Part shown: positions 9,896-19,896 of the stretch, piece by piece
Layout of the letters: each line of letters opens with the position of its first letter
How positions within the stretch are numbered: position 1 is the first letter of the stretch
Assembly (NCBI GenBank): GCA_017635595.1
Contig: JAGBLF010000018.1
Location: forward strand, 38,664 to 102,663
Reading direction: 5' to 3'
Length of the DNA stretch: 64,000 bases
DNA from: Alphaproteobacteria bacterium
GTDB lineage: Bacteria > Pseudomonadota > Alphaproteobacteria > RF32 > CAG-239
The notes under the pieces: generated by a model
What the model saw: the letters and a program-made list of their open reading frames with translations, nothing else
Database searches by the model: none
What the model was told of the DNA's origin: nothing
Made by a program: the position numbers and the translations under genes

Positions 9896-10812
9896 TATGT
9901 TTTATCCTTTCCGTTAAAATGCGCCAAAGGATGTTTGGCAAATACGTTTTTCATTAAATTTTGTGAAGTTATGTGCGTATAAATTTCGGTCGTGGTAATA
10001 TTTTCATGTCCGAGCATTTTTTGCACCGAGCGTAAATCGGCATCATTATTTAGCAAATGCGTTGCAAACGAGTGCCTTAAAACATGCGGCGAAACTTTCA
10101 GCGGCGATATACCGCATTGTACGGCCAGATTTTTAATATCTTTGTAAAAAGCATCGCGGGTCAAATGACCGTCTGTAGCGGTTAAAGACGGAAATAACCA
10201 AGGGGATTCGCCGTTTTTTTTGATAAATTTATCCCTGAGAGATTGGTACTTTTGCAAAGTATTTGCCGTATGTGTGGCAAGAGGAACAAGACGTTCTTTA
10301 CTGCCTTTTCCGAAAACGGTTACGATGTTTTTTTTGTAATTGACGGCATTGTGCGGTAAAGCTACCAACTCGGATACCCGCAGACCTGTGGCATACATCA
10401 GCTCAATCATCACGGCAATCCGGTGAATGCGATAGTCATCACTGCTTTTGGCCGTATCTATAATGGCTTTAATTTCATCAACCGTTAAAAATTTAGGCAG
10501 CGGTTTTTCCTGTTGAGGTGTTAAAATATTTTGTGCCGGATTATTATCGATAATTTTTTCCGAATATAAAAACTTGCAAAATTCTTTAACGGCTGACAAT
10601 TTACGCGCAATTGTTTTCGGCGCAAAACCGCGGGTATGCAAATCTTGCACAAAGTTTTCGATGTCTGATTTGGTGAGACTGTCGTTTTCAATAAAAGGAC
10701 CAAACTCGATAAATTGTCGCAAATCATTTTCATAGGCCGCAACGGAACTCGGTGCGGCGCCTTTTTCGGCGGACATCATTTGCAAAAAGTTATCGATTTG
10801 CGAGCCTAACAT
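9895..10812 (-). CDS. xerC: Tyrosine recombinase XerC/XerD
   Basis: XerC/D-type recombinases resolve chromosome dimers at dif. At 305 residues it has the usual SAM-like N-terminal DNA-binding domain (1-100) and the catalytic domain with Arg145 (ATGLRVSEL), Lys169 in GKGSKER, His243 and Arg246 (HVLRHSFATH), His269 (GHENITT) and nucleophile Tyr278. All catalytic residues are present. XerC versus XerD cannot be settled without a tree. It begins directly after the stop of a 51-residue membrane protein gene. Confidence 0.92.
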   Translation of the reverse strand: MLGSQIDNFLQMMSAEKGAAPSSVAAYENDLRQFIEFGPFIENDSLTKSDIENFVQDLHTRGFAPKTIARKLSAVKEFCKFLYSEKIIDNNPAQNILTPQQEKPLPKFLTVDEIKAIIDTAKSSDDYRIHRIAVMIELMYATGLRVSELVALPHNAVNYKKNIVTVFGKGSKERLVPLATHTANTLQKYQSLRDKFIKKNGESPWLFPSLTATDGHLTRDAFYKDIKNLAVQCGISPLKVSPHVLRHSFATHLLNNDADLRSVQKMLGHENITTTEIYTHITSQNLMKNVFAKHPLAHFNGKDKT

Positions 10813-10968
10813 CTATTTTTCAAGCTTAACATCTATTTCTTGGGAAATATGTTCGGTTGGAACCTGAATATCCTGAACAACAACAAATCCGATACCGAAA
10901 ATAATTGCCAAAACAACGGCATAAAAAAAGACTTTTGAATTATTCGTTGTCGCATAAGTTTTACGCAT
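10813..10968 (-). CDS. 51-residue single-span membrane protein
   Basis: A short frame starts at Met 10968 (MRKTYATTNNSKVFFYAVVL...) with AGGAAAAATAGC upstream. It has one hydrophobic helix (FFYAVVLAIIFGIGFVVV) and a short acidic tail ending VKLEK. Its stop abuts the xer ATG with no gap, so it is the likely first gene of the xer-dciA-dsbA-F0 run. The membrane helix and the tight coupling argue for a real gene. No family recognised. Confidence 0.65.
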   Translation of the reverse strand: MRKTYATTNNSKVFFYAVVLAIIFGIGFVVVQDIQVPTEHISQEIDVKLEK

Positions 10969-11065
10969 TGCTATTTTTCCTCATAAGCTGTTAAAAAATA
11001 TTGATTATATATTAACAAGGTTATATGGTTAGTCAATAGTGAACAATTAAAAAAGAAATAATAAA

Positions 11066-11641
11066 ATGCCGAGAATTGATAAAATAATATTACTGGTCGG
11101 TTTAATGGGAAGCGGAAAAACCAGTGTCGGAAAGCGATTAGCACGCCGGTTGTCGTTGCCGTTTATCGACGGTGATCAGGAAATTGAAAAAGCAGCGGGG
11201 TTGTCGCTTGTCGATGTGCTTAAATGCTTTGGCGAAAAAGAATACCGAGCCGGCGAAGAAAGAGTGATGAAACGTTTGTTGCAGGGTTCGCCCTGTGTTT
11301 TAGCTTCGGGCGGCGGTTCGTTTGTGGCATCGCAAACCAGAGAATTGGCCAAAAATCATGCATTAACCATTTGGCTTAAGGCTGATATAGATACGCTGTA
11401 CCATCGTACGGCCGGTCGTACACGTCGTCCGTTTTTACTCGGGGATAATGATACGGTAAAGGCAAAATTACAAGAGTATATTACGGAGGAATACCCGTAT
11501 TACTCTGAAGCGGATATCGTTGTCGAAACTCATGAAGAAAAAGTCGAAAACACTGTAAAACGCGTTGTTGCCGCCATTAATAACTTCTATAGAAAACAAC
11601 AAAATGAGACGGTTCGTCCGACTAAACAACAATACAATTAA
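11066..11641 (+). CDS. aroK: Shikimate kinase
   Basis: It phosphorylates shikimate to shikimate 3-phosphate in chorismate synthesis. In 191 residues it shows Walker A GLMGSGKT (12-19), the shikimate-binding ASGGGSF and the lid Arg pair in RTRRPFL. The usual alphaproteobacterial partner aroB is not adjacent; rph follows instead. The last about 20 residues are polar and probably disordered. Confidence 0.95.
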   Translation: MPRIDKIILLVGLMGSGKTSVGKRLARRLSLPFIDGDQEIEKAAGLSLVDVLKCFGEKEYRAGEERVMKRLLQGSPCVLASGGGSFVASQTRELAKNHALTIWLKADIDTLYHRTAGRTRRPFLLGDNDTVKAKLQEYITEEYPYYSEADIVVETHEEKVENTVKRVVAAINNFYRKQQNETVRPTKQQYN

Positions 11642-11666
11642 ACAGTCTTAGCGGCGTAAGATTGTT
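11641..11666 (+). promoter_or_regulatory. Intercistronic hairpin between aroK and rph
   Basis: AACAGTCTTA pairs with TAAGATTGTT (one G-T) around GCGGCG, immediately after the aroK stop. There is no T-tract, so it is more likely an mRNA stability or processing element than a terminator. Confidence 0.4.
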
Positions 11667-11689
11667 TATATTTACGAAAGGAAACAATT

Positions 11690-12400
11690 ATGCGCCAAAA
11701 CAGCAGAACAAATGAGCAAATGCGGAATTTGGAAATAATTCCGAATGTTAATCTTTATGCCGAAGGTTCATGCCTTATCAAATGCGGCAATACACATGTT
11801 TTATGCACGGCTTCGGTTGAAAATGAAGTGCCGGCGTGGTTAAAAGGGCAGGATAAAGGTTGGGTGACGGCAGAATATGCCTTGTTGCCGCGGTCTACTC
11901 AAACCCGTGTTGCTCGTGAAACAAAGGGCGCCGGCGGTCGAACTCATGAAATCCAGCGCTTGATAGGTCGCTCGCTGCGTGCGGCGGTTGACCTGCATGA
12001 AATGCCGGAAATCAGCATAAAAATCGACTGTGATGTGTTGCAGGCTGACGGCGGCACACGCACTGCGTCAATTTCTGGCGGGTTCGTGGCGTTATACTTA
12101 GCATTACAAAAGCTGGTGCAAGAAGGGCGCTTGCCGCGTAATCCGGTTAAAGAGTATGTGGCGGCTGTTTCTTGCGGTATTTGCAACGGCGAACCGGTTT
12201 TGGATTTGGATTATGCCGAAGATTCCCATGCCGATGCCGATACCAATTTTGTGCTGACCGAAAGCAATCGAATTGTCGAATTGCAAGCCACGGCCGAAGG
12301 GGCAACTTTTAACGAAGCCGAATTTAACGAGCTTTTCCGTTTGGCAAAAGCGGGTATACATCAAATTATTACGTTACAGAAAAAAGTCTTGGGAGAGTAA
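11690..12400 (+). CDS. rph: Ribonuclease PH
   Basis: This phosphorolytic 3'-5' exoribonuclease trims tRNA precursors. The 236-residue protein shows the family blocks [25 protein letters not shown] (phosphate-binding Arg) and [19 protein letters not shown] strong binding site (AAAGGA) precedes the ATG. It is followed one base later by rdgB; the rph-rdgB pair is widespread and makes this call secure. Confidence 0.97.
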   Translation: MRQNSRTNEQMRNLEIIPNVNLYAEGSCLIKCGNTHVLCTASVENEVPAWLKGQDKGWVTAEYALLPRSTQTRVARETKGAGGRTHEIQRLIGRSLRAAVDLHEMPEISIKIDCDVLQADGGTRTASISGGFVALYLALQKLVQEGRLPRNPVKEYVAAVSCGICNGEPVLDLDYAEDSHADADTNFVLTESNRIVELQATAEGATFNEAEFNELFRLAKAGIHQIITLQKKVLGE

Positions 12401-12401
12401 A

Positions 12402-12995
12402 ATGAAAATCAAAGAATTGATATTTGCCAGCCATAATGCCGGTAAAATTGCCGAGATAACCGATATGTTGGCTCCGCTGGGCATTAAGGTAAAATCGGCC
12501 GCGGATATGGATTTACCCGATGTTGAAGAAACCGGAACAACGTTTGCCGAAAATTCGCTTTTGAAATCGCAAACCATTGCCAAAGCAACGGGTTTACCAT
12601 GCATTGCCGACGATTCGGGCTTGTGCGTTGATGCTTTAAACGGTGCGCCTGGTGTTTATTCGGCACGTTATGCGCCTAACCGCGATTTTGATAAAGGTAT
12701 GGATATTTTGCTGTCTGAAATGGAAAAAAGCGGTAACTCGAGTCGAAAAGCGCACTTTTCCTGTGTGGTATCTTTAGCTTATCCGGACGGCGAGTATCAT
12801 CTCTTTGAAGGGCGTGTCGACGGTCAGATTTCACGCGAAAAAATGCGCGGTGAAGGCGGATTCGGTTATGATCCGCTGTTTATACCCGACGGGTATGCCT
12901 GCAGTTTTGCGCAAATGAGCCACGAAGATAAAAACCGAATTTCGCACCGCGGGCGCGCTATGCAAAAATTTAAGGAATTTATTTCAAATTTGTAA
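12402..12995 (+). CDS. rdgB: XTP/dITP diphosphatase
   Basis: It removes noncanonical purine nucleotides (dITP, XTP) from the pool. I used ATG 12402 (197 residues, standard length), one base after the rph stop, behind GGGAGAG. The motifs FASHNAGK at the N terminus, IADDSGLCVDALNGAPGVYSAR and GEGGFGYDPLF are all present. Confidence 0.96.
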   Translation: MKIKELIFASHNAGKIAEITDMLAPLGIKVKSAADMDLPDVEETGTTFAENSLLKSQTIAKATGLPCIADDSGLCVDALNGAPGVYSARYAPNRDFDKGMDILLSEMEKSGNSSRKAHFSCVVSLAYPDGEYHLFEGRVDGQISREKMRGEGGFGYDPLFIPDGYACSFAQMSHEDKNRISHRGRAMQKFKEFISNL

Positions 12996-13007
12996 AGGAC
13001 ACATATA

Positions 13008-15914
13008 ATGTATAAAATCTACAACATCAATGCTGGCCTTTCTTTTGTTGATGTTTTGGCGCGGCGTTTTCTGGAACAGTATGCAGGTAGCGAAAAAGAA
13101 CTATCAAAAGTTCTGATTTTGTTACCGACCCGCCGTGCTTGCAAGAGCCTTGTCGATGCTTTTTTGCGCCAGCATGAACTAAAACCGACGATTCTTCCCA
13201 GAATCGCACCGATTGCAGATGTTGAAGAAGATGAAATTTTTTTAACCGGTGACACAGAAATTTTGAATCGTCTCAACCCTGTTATCGATGATACGAAGTG
13301 TGTCTTGATGTTAACGCGTCTGATTATGCAAAAAAATAATCTCGGTTTACAGGATATATCTTTGGCTCAGGCTTATTCTCTGGCCCGAAATCTGAAAACG
13401 TTGATGGATACCGTTAAAAATAGAGAATTGGATTTTGCAGACTTAGAAAAATTAGTGGCCGAAGAATACGCCGACCATTGGCAACAAACGCTTGATTTAT
13501 TGAAAATTATTACTAAATATTGGCCGGACATTTTAGAGGAAAAAGGGTATTCGGATACAACGGACTATCGTCAAGAACTGTTAAAAACACAAATAGATTT
13601 GTGGAATAACACAAAGTCAACACAAAAAATAGTTATAGCCGGCACAACAGCCGCCTATCCGATACTTAAAAAATTAGTCAAAACGGTTTGCGAACTGCCG
13701 CACGGCGAAGTTTATTTATACGGGCTTGATAAACATTTAGATGATGAATCATGGCAACAAATCAAAAGTGATGAAAATCATCCGCAGTTTGAGCTCAAAG
13801 AACTGTTGGATTATTTACGGATTAAAAGAGAAGATGTCGAAGACATAGAATCGTCAGCGAATTTTAACAGAGAACAATTGGTCTCTCAAATTATGCGACC
13901 TGCAAAATCAACGGCAAATTGGCAGTATTTATCTGAAGAAGGATTACCGATAACGGCCTTTGACGGCATACATCTGATGAACTGTGCCGATTTGCGTCAA
14001 GAAGCAAAAGCTATAGCAATGATTATGCGTCATACATTGGAAACCCCCGAAAAAACGGCTGCTTTAGTAACTCCGGATCGTAATTTGGCACGCCGGGTGG
14101 TGTCGGAATTAAAACGATGGAATATTGAAGCTGATGATTCGGCAGGACGTCCGTTACACCTAACACCGATAGGTATATATTTGCGCCTGATTCTTCAAGT
14201 TTTGGAAAACAATACGCAAGTCAGCCAAATTGCACTGATGAAGCATCCGTTTACCAAATGCGGCATGGAAGAAAGTAAATATAATCTGACACGTGACCAT
14301 TTGGAATTATATTTTCGTAACCATGAGAAATTGACATCGACGACCGAGGCATTATGCGACGAATTTTGGAAACGGATGCAGCCGCTGACAGAGTTGTATG
14401 CACAGCCTGCGGTCGATATCAAAGATATTTTTACGGCGCATATCAAAGTTGCTGAAAGTTTGGCCGATACAGATCAAAAATTCGGTGCGCGGATTATATG
14501 GCGCAAAGATGACGGGCACGTTGCCGCCGATTTTGTGAATGATTTTATTAACCGTTGTGATATCATTGGAACAATTAATACAAACGAGTATGCCGCATTC
14601 TTTACCGAGTTGCTGACCGAATACAGTGTGCGCGCGCGCTACGGATTACATCCGCGGGTTAAAATACTCGGCCCGATAGAAGCGCGTTTGGCCAGCTATG
14701 ATGTGACAATTATCGGTGAGGCCAATGAGGGCTGTTGGCCTAATTTGCCGCAGGCCGATATGTGGATGTCGCGACCGATGAAAAAAACTTTCGGTTTGCC
14801 GGCTCCCGAGCATGCCATAGGTGTTGCCGCAGCTGATTTTGCACATTTATTGAATGCGCCGGAAGTTTATATTACCCGTGCCGAACGTGTTGATGATACA
14901 CCGACGAATAAATCGCGATGGTGGCTCCGTTTTGAAACCGTTTTGAAGGCAAATTTCGGGGACGATGCCAAACGTTATGAGTTTTTATATGATAAAAAAT
15001 ATTCCGTTTGGGCCAAGGAGTTGGAGCGGCAGGGCAAATACAGCCCTATTTCCGCACCGCAGCCTCGTCCGCCCCTTGATATGCGCCCGCGCGAATTGTG
15101 GGCAACAAATGTTGAAACGCTGATGCGTGATCCGTATACGATTTTTGCGAAAAGCATATTAAAAATTTTTCCTCTTGATGATTTGGATCGTGAGGTACAG
15201 CCTTATGATTACGGTAATATCGTCCATGAGATTCTGCAAACATACAACAGTACGCACAAGCATCAATTGCCGGAAAATGCATTGGAAGAACTGCTTAAAC
15301 TCGGCGAAAGCGTTTTCAAGACAAAGAAGGTGTCGCCGGAACAGTATGCTTTCTGGTATCCGCAGTTTGTGAAAGCCATGGAATGGTATGTTGCTCAGGA
15401 ACGGCAATATCGTCCGGAAATAGATACTATTCATAATGAAGTTGAAGGCACCGTCGTCTTTGATGATTTAAACTTTAAAATAAAGGCTAAAGCGGACCGT
15501 GTTGATGAAACAAAAGACGGACATATTAATATTATCGATTACAAGACCGGCAGCTATCGTAAGGAAAAAGAAATAGTCAAAGGGACGGCACCTCAATTAC
15601 CGATAGAAGCCCTAATTGCCGAAAAAGGCGGATATCCGGGTATAAAGCCTAAGAAAGCCGAATCTTTGCGCTATTGGCCATTCAAAGACAAAGAAGTAAG
15701 CACAACTTTTGAGCAAACTCAAGAGGCCGTAAGTACAATATATAAAAATTTACGAGAATTAATCATTGCTTTTGATAACGAAGACAGACCGTATCTGGCC
15801 AAGCCTGTCCTTTCCAATAAGCCGATTTACAGCGATTACGAACATTTGTCGCGTTTCTTGGAATGGTCTGTTAAAGATGATGACGATGAAAATGGAGAAA
15901 CTGATGATGAGTAA
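13008..15914 (+). CDS. addB: Double-strand break repair protein AddB
   Basis: AddB is the helicase-like nuclease partner of AddA in the alphaproteobacterial equivalent of RecBCD, which processes DNA ends for recombination. The 968-residue protein has an inactive helicase-like body and a C-terminal PD-(D/E)XK nuclease domain with IDYKTG at about residue 843 and a following QLPIEAL block. An AAAGGAC binding site precedes the ATG. The gene overlaps the start of addA, as usual for the pair. Confidence 0.93.
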   Translation: MYKIYNINAGLSFVDVLARRFLEQYAGSEKELSKVLILLPTRRACKSLVDAFLRQHELKPTILPRIAPIADVEEDEIFLTGDTEILNRLNPVIDDTKCVLMLTRLIMQKNNLGLQDISLAQAYSLARNLKTLMDTVKNRELDFADLEKLVAEEYADHWQQTLDLLKIITKYWPDILEEKGYSDTTDYRQELLKTQIDLWNNTKSTQKIVIAGTTAAYPILKKLVKTVCELPHGEVYLYGLDKHLDDESWQQIKSDENHPQFELKELLDYLRIKREDVEDIESSANFNREQLVSQIMRPAKSTANWQYLSEEGLPITAFDGIHLMNCADLRQEAKAIAMIMRHTLETPEKTAALVTPDRNLARRVVSELKRWNIEADDSAGRPLHLTPIGIYLRLILQVLENNTQVSQIALMKHPFTKCGMEESKYNLTRDHLELYFRNHEKLTSTTEALCDEFWKRMQPLTELYAQPAVDIKDIFTAHIKVAESLADTDQKFGARIIWRKDDGHVAADFVNDFINRCDIIGTINTNEYAAFFTELLTEYSVRARYGLHPRVKILGPIEARLASYDVTIIGEANEGCWPNLPQADMWMSRPMKKTFGLPAPEHAIGVAAADFAHLLNAPEVYITRAERVDDTPTNKSRWWLRFETVLKANFGDDAKRYEFLYDKKYSVWAKELERQGKYSPISAPQPRPPLDMRPRELWATNVETLMRDPYTIFAKSILKIFPLDDLDREVQPYDYGNIVHEILQTYNSTHKHQLPENALEELLKLGESVFKTKKVSPEQYAFWYPQFVKAMEWYVAQERQYRPEIDTIHNEVEGTVVFDDLNFKIKAKADRVDETKDGHINIIDYKTGSYRKEKEIVKGTAPQLPIEALIAEKGGYPGIKPKKAESLRYWPFKDKEVSTTFEQTQEAVSTIYKNLRELIIAFDNEDRPYLAKPVLSNKPIYSDYEHLSRFLEWSVKDDDDENGETDDE

Positions 15915-18900
15915 TGCGGTAAACCATAAAAGTATTCGTGACGATCTTTCGGCTTTAGCAACCAGACAGCAACGTGAAGCCGCCGATCCGGCATATTCCG
16001 TTTGGGTTGAAGCTTCGGCCGGCACCGGTAAAACCAAAGTTTTGACCGACAGAGTTTTGCGCTTGCTGCTGGCCGGCGTTAAACCGCAAAGACTTTTGTG
16101 CCTGACTTATACCAAAGCGGCAGCCGTGCAAATGAATGACCGTATTTCCGAATATTTAGGTAAATGGGCGGTTATGTCGGATGAACAATTGAAAAAAGAT
16201 CTCAGAGATTTAATCGGGGCTGAAAATTTTTCGGCAACGGAACAAGACCAATATATGCGTTCGGCACGCGTTCTGTTTGCTGATTTACTGGATACGCCGG
16301 GCGGTATAAAAATCCAGACTATTCACAGCTTTTGTCAGGATATATTGAAACGCTTTCCGCTTGAAGCGGCAATATCGCCGTATTTTAATGTGTTGGATGA
16401 CCGCGGGAAAGATATGGCTTTAAGTGCTATTAAAAAAGAATTGCTGTCGGGAAAGTTTGATGAAAATTCGCAATTGGATGAGGCTGTGAAGTATTTTACC
16501 CATAATTTGAGCGAAAAATCATTTCCTAAAGTTATGGAGCATATTACCGATAATCGTGCCGAGATAACCGAATTGCTGCAAAAATACGGCAGTTTGGCGC
16601 AATTTCTACCGGTTTTGGAAGAACATCTCGGTATTAAAGATGGTGATACTTCTGAACAAATAAAAGACGAATTTATGAAATCTGTTGACTGGGTTGAGAC
16701 GAAAATCAATATGGCCGCTTGGAAATACGGAGGAAAAACAGATAAAGGCAGATGTGAGATTTTGGAAAAAATAATGTCTCATGCCGTTGGTGCCTCAGAC
16801 TATGATGAATATAAAAAAGTGTTTCTGACCGGTGCCGATGAAAAACAGGCAAATTTGGCATCAAAAGATGCACAAAAAGTCGATAAAGAGATACTCGAAC
16901 GCGCTTCCCGAGAAGCTGAACGTCTGTTACGAACAAATCAAAAATTGGTTCGATTGAATTTATATTATTCAACCAAAAACTTTTTGATTATCGCCGAAAA
17001 TTTAAATGAAAAATATGCTGCCGTCAAAAAACAGATGTCTGTTTTAGATTATGACGATATGATTTTATTGACAAGACACCTGCTTTCAAATCCGACAACG
17101 GCAGCGTGGGTTTTATACAAGCTTGACGGAGGTATAGATCATATTTTACTGGATGAAGCGCAAGATACATCACCGGAACAGTGGGATATTATTAAATATT
17201 TAAGTGAAGAGTTTTTTGCCGGTGCCGGTATCAGTGATAAAAAACGCACTATTTTTGCGGTCGGAGACCGTAAACAATCGATTTTCAGCTTTCAGGGAGC
17301 CGATCCGGACAAGCTTGATGCCATGTTTAAATATTTTAAGCAAAAGGGCGGTAATGATTTCAAAAAAGTCAATTTGGAAGTATCCTTCCGTTCGTCACCG
17401 GCGATTTTGCAATCGGTTAATAAAGTGTTTTCCGCTCCGGAAATTGCTGACGGTGTCGTTGCCGAAGGCGAAACGGTAAATCATAAACCGTATCGTGTCG
17501 GCGAGTTCGGAACCGTTGAAATTTGGGCGCCGTTTATTGCTGAAAAAAATACAAAAGCTCAAGACGATTCGCGGCTCTTGCCGCCGATGGAAATGGAAAA
17601 GCATGTTTCGGTTCGCAGCCGGTTGGCTCAGAAAATAGCCGAACGCATAAAAGCGATGGTTAATGAAACAAGTTTAACCGATCATCCGCTGAATTATCGA
17701 GATTTTATGGTTTTGGTTCGCAAGCGCGATGCCTTTGTCGAAGAATTTATCCGAGCCTGCAAAGAACAGCATGTTGATATTTGCGGCGCCGATAAAATGG
17801 TTTTGACTGACCAGATTGCCGTGCAAGATTTAATATCACTTGGTAAGTTTTTACTGCTGCCTAATGACGATTTATCTTTGGCCGAGGTCTTAAAATCGCC
17901 GTTGTTTGGTCTTGATGATGATGATTTGATTAAACTCTGCCGCGGTAGAAATTATAAACTTTTGTGGTCTCGTCTCGGGGAAGTGCCGGAATACGGCGAA
18001 ATATATAAGTTATTGCAGTACCTGCTCAGTAAATTAGACTATATACGTCCGTATGAATTGTACAATTACATGCTGTCGACGAAAAACGGCCGTCAAAAAT
18101 TTATCAACCGAATGGGTGTTGAGGTCGAGGATGCACTAGACGAGTTTATGAATCTGACAATCGCGTACGAACAACAAAATCCTCCGAGTTTGCAAGGATT
18201 TATCGAGTGGATGGGTCAAAGCGATGTTGTTATCAAACGTCAGACCGAACAAAAAGATATCAATGCCGTACGTTTGATGACCGTTCACGGTTCTAAAGGG
18301 TTGCAGGCACCGGTTGTATTTTTACCGGATACCGTCAGTGTTAAGGCATCAAAATGCGAACAAAAAGTTTTGTCGGATGAAAAATATACATATTATCCGT
18401 TAAATAAATCATCTTATGAAAGCAACTGCCTTAAAGTCAAAGAGTATAACGACGGCAAGGCCGATGATGAATATCGCCGATTGTTATACGTCGGATTGAC
18501 TCGTGCTGAAGATCAGATGATTATTTGCGGATACTCGAACAAAGATAAAATAAAGCCGGATTCGTGGTTTTCGCGTTGTGAAAAAATGCTGGTAGAAGGC
18601 GGATTCCCGGAAGATAAAATCTATAAAATAACGGAGGACGGCGGTGTAGCCAAAGATTCTAAAAGTCAGCAGTTTCTGTCAACTGATATGCCGGAAGCAG
18701 AAAAATGGCTTTATGTTGATGCTCCGGGCGAAGACTCAATGTCAAAACCTTATACACCGTCAAATTTGACTAAAGACGAGGATGAACCGGATTCGGTATC
18801 GCCGCTGCAAGATACCGGCAATTTTTATCGCCGCGGAACGATTATTCATAAATTGTTGCAGTTTTTGCCGCAAAATCAAGGCAATAAGGATGTTGCTATC

Positions 18901-19284
18901 GATATCTTTTTGCAAAAAAATGCGTATGATTTTTCACCAGAACAACGCGCCAAGATTAAATCCGAGGTGTTGACATTGTTAAATAATCCGGAATTTGCCG
19001 ATTTGTTCGGAGAAAAGGCTCAAGCCGAAGTTCCGATTGTCGGCGAAGTTGATGGAAAAATGATTTCGGCTCAACTCGATAAGTTGCTTGTTCTTCCGGA
19101 TAAAATAATGATTGTCGATTTCAAAACCAATCAACCGCCGGCCAAAGACGTTGCTTCAACATCACCGAATTATATCCGGCAGCTTGATTTGTACGCAAAG
19201 CTGTTGCAGCGGATATATCCGAATTTGCCGATTGAAACCTATATTTTGTGGACCAACGAAGCAAGATTAATGCGTGTTGCTTAA
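15904..19284 (+). CDS. addA: Double-strand break repair helicase AddA
   Basis: A UvrD-family helicase with a C-terminal nuclease. It shows Walker A VEASAGTGKTKVLTDR (about 33-48), Walker B ILLDEAQDTSPEQW (about 414), motif V MTVHGSKGLQAPVVFLPD, motif VI YVGLTRAEDQM and the nuclease DFKTNQ (about 1071). In-frame Mets at 15892, 15904 and 15907 are possible; GGAG at 15894-15897 best fits 15904. An upstream Met at 15766 would lie deep in addB. Length is 1126 residues. It ends upstream of trxA, the frequent alphaproteobacterial order. Confidence 0.95.
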   Translation: MMSNAVNHKSIRDDLSALATRQQREAADPAYSVWVEASAGTGKTKVLTDRVLRLLLAGVKPQRLLCLTYTKAAAVQMNDRISEYLGKWAVMSDEQLKKDLRDLIGAENFSATEQDQYMRSARVLFADLLDTPGGIKIQTIHSFCQDILKRFPLEAAISPYFNVLDDRGKDMALSAIKKELLSGKFDENSQLDEAVKYFTHNLSEKSFPKVMEHITDNRAEITELLQKYGSLAQFLPVLEEHLGIKDGDTSEQIKDEFMKSVDWVETKINMAAWKYGGKTDKGRCEILEKIMSHAVGASDYDEYKKVFLTGADEKQANLASKDAQKVDKEILERASREAERLLRTNQKLVRLNLYYSTKNFLIIAENLNEKYAAVKKQMSVLDYDDMILLTRHLLSNPTTAAWVLYKLDGGIDHILLDEAQDTSPEQWDIIKYLSEEFFAGAGISDKKRTIFAVGDRKQSIFSFQGADPDKLDAMFKYFKQKGGNDFKKVNLEVSFRSSPAILQSVNKVFSAPEIADGVVAEGETVNHKPYRVGEFGTVEIWAPFIAEKNTKAQDDSRLLPPMEMEKHVSVRSRLAQKIAERIKAMVNETSLTDHPLNYRDFMVLVRKRDAFVEEFIRACKEQHVDICGADKMVLTDQIAVQDLISLGKFLLLPNDDLSLAEVLKSPLFGLDDDDLIKLCRGRNYKLLWSRLGEVPEYGEIYKLLQYLLSKLDYIRPYELYNYMLSTKNGRQKFINRMGVEVEDALDEFMNLTIAYEQQNPPSLQGFIEWMGQSDVVIKRQTEQKDINAVRLMTVHGSKGLQAPVVFLPDTVSVKASKCEQKVLSDEKYTYYPLNKSSYESNCLKVKEYNDGKADDEYRRLLYVGLTRAEDQMIICGYSNKDKIKPDSWFSRCEKMLVEGGFPEDKIYKITEDGGVAKDSKSQQFLSTDMPEAEKWLYVDAPGEDSMSKPYTPSNLTKDEDEPDSVSPLQDTGNFYRRGTIIHKLLQFLPQNQGNKDVAIDIFLQKNAYDFSPEQRAKIKSEVLTLLNNPEFADLFGEKAQAEVPIVGEVDGKMISAQLDKLLVLPDKIMIVDFKTNQPPAKDVASTSPNYIRQLDLYAKLLQRIYPNLPIETYILWTNEARLMRVA

Positions 19285-19292
19285 AAAAACAG

Positions 19293-19320
19293 TTGTAATT
19301 GCCGTGATATTCTTTAATAT
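19293..19320 (+). promoter_or_regulatory. Promoter for trxA
   Basis: TTGTAA (19293-19298) and TAATAT (19315-19320) are 16 bases apart, 52 bases before the trxA start. The box shape matches the fba and tyrS promoters. Confidence 0.55.
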
Positions 19321-19372
19321 ATAAAAAAAATAACTATATGGAATATACACATCATAAATTCAGGAGAAAAAA

Positions 19373-19687
19373 ATGACACAACCTTTAACAGACAGCCAAT
19401 TCGAATCTTCGGTATTAAATTCCAAAGGTTTGGTTTTGGTCGATTTTTGGGCAGAATGGTGCGGTCCGTGCCGCCAATTAGGCCCGATTTTGGAAGCTAT
19501 CGACAATGATATGTCGGATATTACCATTTATAAAATGAATGTTGATGATTCGCCGGCCGTTGCCGGTCAGTACGGCTTGCGCAGTATCCCGACAATGCTG
19601 TTGTTCAAAGACGGCAAACAGGTTGATACCAAAGTCGGTCTGCAATCCGAATCAACTTTGAAATCTTGGTTGGAATCTTATAAATAA
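19373..19687 (+). CDS. trxA: Thioredoxin
   Basis: This 104-residue cytoplasmic thioredoxin has the redox site WCGPC (Cys30, Cys33), the FWAEW lead-in and the cis-Pro RSIPTM loop. An AGGAG binding site lies before the ATG. Its own promoter and terminator make it a single-gene unit between addA and rplQ. Confidence 0.97.
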   Translation: MTQPLTDSQFESSVLNSKGLVLVDFWAEWCGPCRQLGPILEAIDNDMSDITIYKMNVDDSPAVAGQYGLRSIPTMLLFKDGKQVDTKVGLQSESTLKSWLESYK

Positions 19688-19701
19688 TTCGGTTCCGATG
19701 C

Positions 19702-19737
19702 AAAAAAAGCTTCCGTAAAGGAGGCTTTTTCTTTTTT
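19702..19737 (+). terminator. Intrinsic terminator after trxA
   Basis: AAAAAGCTTCC pairs with GGAGGCTTTTT (one G-T) across a GTAAA loop, followed by more T. Confidence 0.8.
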
Positions 19738-19896
19738 AAATCAAGAATCTGCTTGCATTTAAAAAATATTTATGCTAATCATAGCGCGATAAATTAACCG
19801 CTTTTATGTATGAGCACATTGTGCCACCGTAGTAAAAGCACTGTATCAATACGCTTTGCCAGTCAAAGCACGGAAAAATTAGAAAGGAATTACATT

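Noticed and set aside
9895..10812. Integrase of a mobile element
   Set aside because: Length, motifs and housekeeping operon setting fit a chromosomal XerC/D; no attachment sites or cargo are seen.
15766..15903. Extended N terminus of AddA
   Set aside because: It lies within addB, adds atypical sequence and has no binding site.
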